DNA of 64,000 nt from Hymenobacter sedentarius. Its GTDB lineage: Bacteria > Bacteroidota > Bacteroidia > Cytophagales > Hymenobacteraceae. The notes under the pieces were generated by a model that ran no database searches, had not been told where the DNA came from, and worked only from the letters and a program-made list of their open reading frames with translations. Below are positions 59,381-64,000 of the stretch, piece by piece (the stretch's first letter is position 1; every line of letters starts with the position of its first letter). The translations under genes were made by a program, and so were the position numbers. The stretch is taken from positions 1,302,001 to 1,366,000 of the forward strand of contig NZ_CP013909.1 of the NCBI RefSeq assembly GCF_001507645.1, in the 5' to 3' direction.

Positions 59381-60796
59381 ATGAAATTTCTACGCAACGC
59401 ATTGCTGGCCTTTTGGGCCGTGGGGCTGCCGCTCACGGCGTGCGCCCAGGCCCCGGCCCTGACCACCTTCCCGGTGGGCGCGACCACCGTCACTGCCTCG
59501 GCCCTGGTCACGAACCTGAGCACCGTCTGGGAGCTGGTGTGGGGGCCGGACAATTTCATCTGGATGACCGAGCGTGGCGGCCGCATCAGCCGCGTGGACC
59601 CGGCCACCGGCCAGGTGCTGCCGCTGCTCACCGTATCCGACGTGACCGAAACCGGCGAGAGCGGCCTGCTGGGCCTGGCCGTGACGGAGCCCTTCCCGGC
59701 GGCCGTGCCACAGGCCGCTACCTACTGGGTGTTTGTGGTGTACAACTACACGGACCAAGGCGTGCTGAAGGAAAAGCTGGTGCGCTACACCTACACCAGC
59801 AGCGGGGGACTGGGCAGTCCGCAGGTGCTGCTCGGCAACATCACGGCCACCACTACGCACAGCGGCTCCCGCCTGCTCGTGCTGCCCGACCACACCCTGC
59901 TCATGACCACCGGCGACGCACAGCAAACGTCGGAAGCCCAGAACCCGGCCTCGCTCAACGGTAAAATCCTCCGGCTCAACTTCGACGGCACCATCCCGGC
60001 CAATAACCCCATCGCCGGCAACCGCCTCTATACCCTGGGCCACCGCAACCCGCAGGGCCTGGTGCAGCTGCCCGATGGCCGCATCTACAGCTCGGAGCAT
60101 GGCCCCAGCAACGACGACGAAATCAACAAGATTGAGGTGGGCCGCAACTACGGCTGGCCCAACGTGGAGGGCAACTGCAACCTGCCCGCCGAGCTGACCT
60201 TTTGTAGCGCCAACAACGTGCGCGAGCCCCTCACCACCTGGACGCCCACCATTGCCCCGGCCGGCCTCACGTACTACGACCACCCCGCCATTCCCGGCTG
60301 GCGCGGCAGCCTGCTGCTGGCCGTGCTCAAAAACAGCAAGCTCACCCAGCTGACCCTTGATGCCACCGGCAACGCCATCACTAACCGCACCGATTTCCTG
60401 TCCGGCTTTGGCCGGCTGCGCGCCATCTGCGTGTCGCCGCAGGGCCGGGTGTACATCGGCACCAGCAACCGCGACGGCCGCGGCAGCCCTGCCGCCACCG
60501 ACGACCGGATTCTGGTGCTCGAAAACCGGGCGTACGTGGCCACCGCCACCCGGCCCACCGCCTCAGGCTTTGCCTTCGAGCTGTTCCCCAACCCGGCCCG
60601 CCGCCAGGCCACCGTGCAGCTGCCCGGCCCCACCACCCGCCTCACCGTGCGCGACCTGCTGGGCCGCACCCTGCTCACGTTTCGGCCCACCGGCCCCGTG
60701 GCCACGCTGGAGCTGGCCACGCTGCGCCCCGGCAGCTACCTGGTGCAGGCCGACGGCCCCGCGGGCAGCCTCACCCGCAAGCTGGTGGTAGAGTAG
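59381..60796 (+). CDS. Secreted PQQ-type sugar dehydrogenase-like protein with T9SS domain
   Basis: The 471-residue product has a signal peptide (ending LTACAQ), a six-bladed beta-propeller of the glucose/sorbosone dehydrogenase type (about 30-385; WELVWGPDNFIWMTERGGRI, GESGLLGLAV, GHRNPQGLVQLPDGRIYSSE, NYGWPNVEGNC) and a T9SS type A sorting domain (FELFPNPARRQATVQLPG to the end). Such propellers oxidise aldoses with PQQ as cofactor; a PQQ biosynthesis operon was not seen in the window. The upstream frame to 59318 is not signal-like, so ATG 59381 was chosen. It converges with the CDF gene at a 21-base gap. Confidence 0.9.
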   Translation: MKFLRNALLAFWAVGLPLTACAQAPALTTFPVGATTVTASALVTNLSTVWELVWGPDNFIWMTERGGRISRVDPATGQVLPLLTVSDVTETGESGLLGLAVTEPFPAAVPQAATYWVFVVYNYTDQGVLKEKLVRYTYTSSGGLGSPQVLLGNITATTTHSGSRLLVLPDHTLLMTTGDAQQTSEAQNPASLNGKILRLNFDGTIPANNPIAGNRLYTLGHRNPQGLVQLPDGRIYSSEHGPSNDDEINKIEVGRNYGWPNVEGNCNLPAELTFCSANNVREPLTTWTPTIAPAGLTYYDHPAIPGWRGSLLLAVLKNSKLTQLTLDATGNAITNRTDFLSGFGRLRAICVSPQGRVYIGTSNRDGRGSPAATDDRILVLENRAYVATATRPTASGFAFELFPNPARRQATVQLPGPTTRLTVRDLLGRTLLTFRPTGPVATLELATLRPGSYLVQADGPAGSLTRKLVVE

Positions 60797-60817
60797 CCCA
60801 ATTTTCAGCTCAACGCG

Positions 60818-61801
60818 CTACAGGTGGTGGCGCTCGTTTTTCACGGCATTGCGCAGGTTCCATTCTACTTCGTGTCGGAACGGGTGCTGGCGCACGGGGC
60901 AGTCGGGCATGAGGCACAGCGAGCACGCCGCAAACGTGCAGGGGTCGGCGTGGACGAACATTTCCACCTCCACATCGAAGCGCGACCGGATGAGCTCCTC
61001 AATGTCGTGCACTTGGGTGTGCACCTGCTCCAGGGTGAAGTAGTAGGGCATCTGCATGTGGCAGTCGATGTGCAGGTTGGAGCCGTAGCGCTGCACGCGC
61101 AGGTTGTGCACGTCAATCCAGGACGTCCGGCGCTGGGCCTGCAGCTCGGCAATCACCTCGGCCACCGTGGCGGTATCGGTCTCGTCCATCAGGCCCGACA
61201 CGGCGTGCCGCAGCATGCGCCCACCGTTCACCAGAATGAAGCCGCCTAGCAGCAGCGCCGCCCCGGAGTCGAAGCGCACGAAGCCGGTGAGGGCCACCAG
61301 CACCAGCGCCCCCGACGACACAATGGACGTAAGCGCGTCGATGTACAGGTGCTGGCCGTCGCCGATGAGGGCCACTGATTTCAGCTGCCGGCCGGTGCGC
61401 ACCAGCAGCAGGCCCACGCCCAGGTTCACGACGGCGGTGCTGGCCAGCAGCGCCACGCCCCAGTCGGGCCGGGCCACCGGGTGCGGGTGCAGCAGGCTCA
61501 GCGTCGAATTGTAGAGGATGAAGACGCCGGCAATAAAAATCAGCGCCCCCTCAAAGCCGATGGACAGGTACTCCACCTTGCCGTGGCCGTAGGGGTGGTT
61601 TTCGTCCTTGGGCAGGCCGGCCAGGTAGAGGCTATACAGCGCAAAGCCGCTGGTAAACACATTAATGATGCTCTCAAGCGCATCGGTGAGCACGGCCTGC
61701 GAGCGGGTGAGGTGGTAGGCGTAAAACTTCACGGCCACGAGCCCGGCGCTCACCACAAGGGAAAGCAGGCCGAGGCGGCGTTTGGTTTGGGAAGGCGTCA
61801 T
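60818..61801 (-). CDS. Cation diffusion facilitator (CDF) family metal exporter
   Basis: The 327-residue product has about six transmembrane segments with the metal-site pattern LTDALESIINVFTSGFALYS in the second and LIGDGQHLYIDALTSIVSSG in the fifth, and a cytoplasmic C-terminal domain (TSWIDVHNLRVQRYGSNLHI, HIDCHMQMP). It exports divalent cations such as Zn2+, Fe2+ or Mn2+ in exchange for protons. The C-terminus carries a cysteine cluster, C-x4-C-x2-C-x4-C, after HADP, possibly an extra metal site. ATG 61801 was chosen. It is divergent from the Nramp importer, so both face one regulatory region. Confidence 0.92.
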   Translation of the reverse strand: MTPSQTKRRLGLLSLVVSAGLVAVKFYAYHLTRSQAVLTDALESIINVFTSGFALYSLYLAGLPKDENHPYGHGKVEYLSIGFEGALIFIAGVFILYNSTLSLLHPHPVARPDWGVALLASTAVVNLGVGLLLVRTGRQLKSVALIGDGQHLYIDALTSIVSSGALVLVALTGFVRFDSGAALLLGGFILVNGGRMLRHAVSGLMDETDTATVAEVIAELQAQRRTSWIDVHNLRVQRYGSNLHIDCHMQMPYYFTLEQVHTQVHDIEELIRSRFDVEVEMFVHADPCTFAACSLCLMPDCPVRQHPFRHEVEWNLRNAVKNERHHL

Positions 61802-61970
61802 GCAAATCGAATTTCCGGGCAAAGGTCGGCAGCCCGCGGCGAGCGCCACCGTAGCGGCCGCCCGACGCCTGGCAGCCACGGCGGGCCGGGTCGCTGGGCG
61901 CTCGGTAAAAACCAGGAGCCTAAGCGAAACCTTTTTGTAAATATTATGTATTTAAGGCAGTCGAAAAATA

Positions 61971-61990
61971 TTTTTAGGTTGCCCTAAAAA
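61971..61990. promoter_or_regulatory. DtxR/MntR-like operator before the Nramp gene
   Basis: TTTTTAGGTTGCCCTAAAAA has perfect 8-bp arms (TTTTTAGG and CCTAAAAA) around TTGC, the TTAGG-type palindrome bound by DtxR/IdeR/MntR-family metal repressors. A -7-like TATCTTTA (61996-62003) lies just behind it, so metal-loaded repressor would block transcription. Confidence 0.75.
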
Positions 61991-62053
61991 TTGCGTATCT
62001 TTATTCAGAATCAATACTCATCCGTGCCTCCATCCACTACAACTCAACCCAAG

Positions 62054-63388
62054 ATGCCCGCGCCCGAGAGCGGCTGGCGGCACGCCCGCCGCGGCAATTC
62101 CCTGAGTGAGGTGTACGCCAGCATCCGGGTGCCGAAGACCGATGCCTCGTTCTGGCGCAAGCTGATGGCCTTCTGGGGCCCCGGCCTGATGGTGGCCGTG
62201 GGCTACATGGACCCCGGCAACTGGGCCACCGACCTGGCCGGCGGCTCGCGCTACGGCTACACGCTGCTGTCGGTGGTGCTGATTTCCAACTTGTTTGCCA
62301 TGCTGCTGCAGCACCTGGCCGCCAAGCTGGGCATCGTGACCGGGCGCGACCTAGCCCAGGCCTGTCGCGACCATTACTCGCGGCCCGTGAGCCTGATGCT
62401 GTGGGTGTTGTGCGAGGTGGCCATTGCCGCCTGCGACCTGGCCGAAGTCATTGGCTCGGCCATTGCCCTCAACCTGCTGTTTGGGCTGCCTCTGGCCTGG
62501 GGCGTGGTGCTCACCACCCTCGACGTGCTGGTGGTGCTGTACTTCCAGAACAAGGGCTTCCGCATCATTGAAAGCCTAGTGGCGGGCCTCACGGTGCTGA
62601 TTTTTGGCTGCTTCGCCTACGAAATCATAGTGTCGCGGCCCGATTGGGTGGCCCTGGCGCACGGCCTGGTGCCGCAGCCGCAGGTGGTTACCAACCCCGG
62701 CATGCTCTACGTGGCCATCGGCATCCTGGGCGCTACGGTGATGCCGCACAACCTGTACCTGCACTCCAGCATCGTGCAAACCCGGCAGATTGAGCAGACC
62801 GAGCCCGGCAAGCGCATGGCCATCAAGTTCGCCACCATCGACTCGACGGTGGCGTTGTTTCTGGCGTTTTTCGTGAACGCGGCCATCCTTGTGACCGCGG
62901 CGGCGGCCTTCCACGGCAAAGGGCACGACAACGTGGCCGACATCGCCGACGCGCACCAGCTGCTCACGCCGGTGCTCGGGGCGGGGGCAGCCAGCGCGCT
63001 GTTTGCCATTGCCCTGCTCGCCTCGGGCCAGAACTCCACCCTGACCGGCACGCTGGCCGGGCAGATTGTGATGGAAGGCTTCCTGGACTGGAAGCTGCCG
63101 CCCTGGCTGCGGCGGCTTATCACGCGGCTGGTGGCCGTGGTACCGGCCCTAATCGTGACGCTGATTTACGGGGAAAAGGGCACCGGCAAGCTGCTGGTGC
63201 TCAGCCAGGTGATTTTGTCCATGCAGCTCAGCTTCGCGGTGGTGCCGCTGGTGCTTTTCACCAGCAGCCGGGCCAAGATGGGCGTGTTTGTGAACCACCC
63301 CGTGGTGCGGGTGCTGGCCTGGACGGTGTCGGCGGTCATCATCTCGCTGAACGTGTTTTTGCTCTGGCAAATGGCCACGGGCCGGTAA
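62054..63388 (+). CDS. mntH: Nramp family Mn2+/Fe2+ transporter
   Basis: The 444-residue protein imports Mn2+ or Fe2+ with protons. It has the transmembrane helix 1 metal motif VAVGYMDPGNWATDLAGG, helix 6 VMPHNLYLHSSIVQTRQIEQ, and eleven or so hydrophobic segments. ATG 62054 is used; GTG 62024 is also possible, while the longer TTG start at 61991 is excluded because it adjoins the operator and precedes the likely -7 element. A DtxR/MntR-like palindrome (61971-61990) suggests repression when Mn or Fe is plentiful. The regulator is not in the window. Confidence 0.94.
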   Translation: MPAPESGWRHARRGNSLSEVYASIRVPKTDASFWRKLMAFWGPGLMVAVGYMDPGNWATDLAGGSRYGYTLLSVVLISNLFAMLLQHLAAKLGIVTGRDLAQACRDHYSRPVSLMLWVLCEVAIAACDLAEVIGSAIALNLLFGLPLAWGVVLTTLDVLVVLYFQNKGFRIIESLVAGLTVLIFGCFAYEIIVSRPDWVALAHGLVPQPQVVTNPGMLYVAIGILGATVMPHNLYLHSSIVQTRQIEQTEPGKRMAIKFATIDSTVALFLAFFVNAAILVTAAAAFHGKGHDNVADIADAHQLLTPVLGAGAASALFAIALLASGQNSTLTGTLAGQIVMEGFLDWKLPPWLRRLITRLVAVVPALIVTLIYGEKGTGKLLVLSQVILSMQLSFAVVPLVLFTSSRAKMGVFVNHPVVRVLAWTVSAVIISLNVFLLWQMATGR

Positions 63389-63457
63389 GCCGGCGGCTGC
63401 TCTATACTATGGTGTATTAATTATTCATCTGAATTATAGCTGTTTGAATCATGGGTT

Positions 63458-64000
63458 ATGAAACGCATCCTACTGCTTTTTTTGATGTTTCCGCAGTTGC
63501 TGCTGGCCCAAACGGGTACGCTCAGCGGCACCGTGCGCGACGAGCAGCGCCGGCCCGTACCGTTTGCTAGCGTAGCGCTGCCTGCCAGCGGCCAGGGCGT
63601 CACGGCCGATACGGAAGGAAATTTCCTGCTGCCCAATGTGCCCGCCGGCCAAGTGCGGCTGGTGGCCAGCGCGGTGGGCTACGCCAGCCGCACGCACAAC
63701 GCCACCCTTGCCGTGGGCCAAACCCTGGAGGTGCCGCTCACGCTGGCAGCCGCCGCGGCCGCGCTCACCGAAGTGGTGGTGACGGGCGTGTCGCGCGCCA
63801 CCGAAATCCGGCGCAGCCCCGTGCCCATCGCCACGCTCAGCCGCCGCGAAATCAGCCTGAACGCCAACACCAACGTCATCGACGCGGCCGTGCGCGGCAT
63901 TCCCGGTCTGAGCGCCGTCACCACCGGCCCCAACGTGTCGAAGCCCTTCATCCGGGGCCTGGGCTACAACCGTGTGCTGACCCTCTACAACGGCCTGCGT
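63458..64000 (+). CDS. TonB-dependent receptor, N-terminal part (cut by window end)
   Basis: The first 181 codons are present: a signal peptide (MKRILLLFLMFPQLLLAQ), a carboxypeptidase-like domain (LSGTVRDEQRRPVPFASVAL), a TonB-box-like LTEVVVTGVSRATEIRR and the start of the plug (RGIPGLSAVTTGPNVSKPFI then RGLGYNRV). It begins 69 bases after mntH on the same strand. Together with the metal-related neighbours an outer-membrane metal or siderophore uptake role is possible but only inferred. Confidence 0.85.
   Translation, partial: MKRILLLFLMFPQLLLAQTGTLSGTVRDEQRRPVPFASVALPASGQGVTADTEGNFLLPNVPAGQVRLVASAVGYASRTHNATLAVGQTLEVPLTLAAAAAALTEVVVTGVSRATEIRRSPVPIATLSRREISLNANTNVIDAAVRGIPGLSAVTTGPNVSKPFIRGLGYNRVLTLYNGLR

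Noticed and set aside
61991-62053. TTG start at 61991 for the Nramp transporter
   Set aside because: It directly adjoins the operator and would precede the likely -7 promoter element, so it would not be in the transcript.

Overview
The window looks like a chromosome segment of a GC-rich member of the Bacteroidota, most like Hymenobacter or a close relative in the Cytophagales. This is inferred from a SusC/SusD pair, type IX secretion sorting domains, OMP-type TonB-dependent receptors with carboxypeptidase-like plug extensions, TAnnTTTG promoter elements, few recognisable Shine-Dalgarno sites and many long dispersed palindromic repeats. No tRNA, rRNA, CRISPR array, transposase or phage structural gene was seen.

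Positions 1-16150 hold a mixed set: a LysM protein, a lipoprotein, a flippase-like membrane protein, a TonB-dependent receptor, dxs, an aldo/keto reductase, a Tat-exported Gfo/Idh/MocA oxidoreductase, an exported MetX-like hydrolase, a DUF3850 protein, an exported amidohydrolase and a large Ig-repeat protein secreted by the type IX system.

Positions 16690-45505 form the core: one coherent locus for arabinose-containing polysaccharides (arabinan, arabinogalactan or pectic side chains). SusC/SusD take up oligosaccharides. Four GH43 enzymes (two resembling endo-1,5-arabinanase), a GH51 alpha-L-arabinofuranosidase, a GH127 beta-L-arabinofuranosidase, a GH27 enzyme that carries a beta-L-arabinopyranosidase-like signature, and a GH36 alpha-galactosidase break them down. 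A mutarotase, ribulokinase (araB), ribulose-5-phosphate 4-epimerase (araD), arabinose isomerase (araA) and a fused transaldolase/glucose-6-phosphate isomerase carry arabinose into the pentose phosphate pathway and glycolysis. A LacI-family regulator ends the locus. A palindrome with core ACACAATCGATTGTGT is found before susC, araA, two GH43 genes and in the regulator/GH43 divergent region, so the locus seems to be a local regulon. No inner-membrane arabinose permease was seen.

Positions 45615-64000 return to mixed content: two related alpha/beta hydrolases, a TonB-C-domain protein, a small SPW-type membrane protein, a DUF1501/DUF1800/lamin-tail secretion trio, asd, an outer-membrane DUF5686-like protein, a 3-methyladenine glycosylase with an unusual active site, a GNAT acetyltransferase, a PQQ-type sugar dehydrogenase, a CDF metal exporter, an Nramp manganese/iron importer behind a DtxR/MntR-like palindrome, and the start of a further TonB-dependent receptor cut by the window end.

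The most unusual feature is the repeats. At least five palindromic families occur. One or another sits in almost every gap between the sugar genes from 25752 to 43117, and a composite element of about 200 bases that contains a bidirectional terminator occurs twice, in opposite orientations, each time between converging genes.
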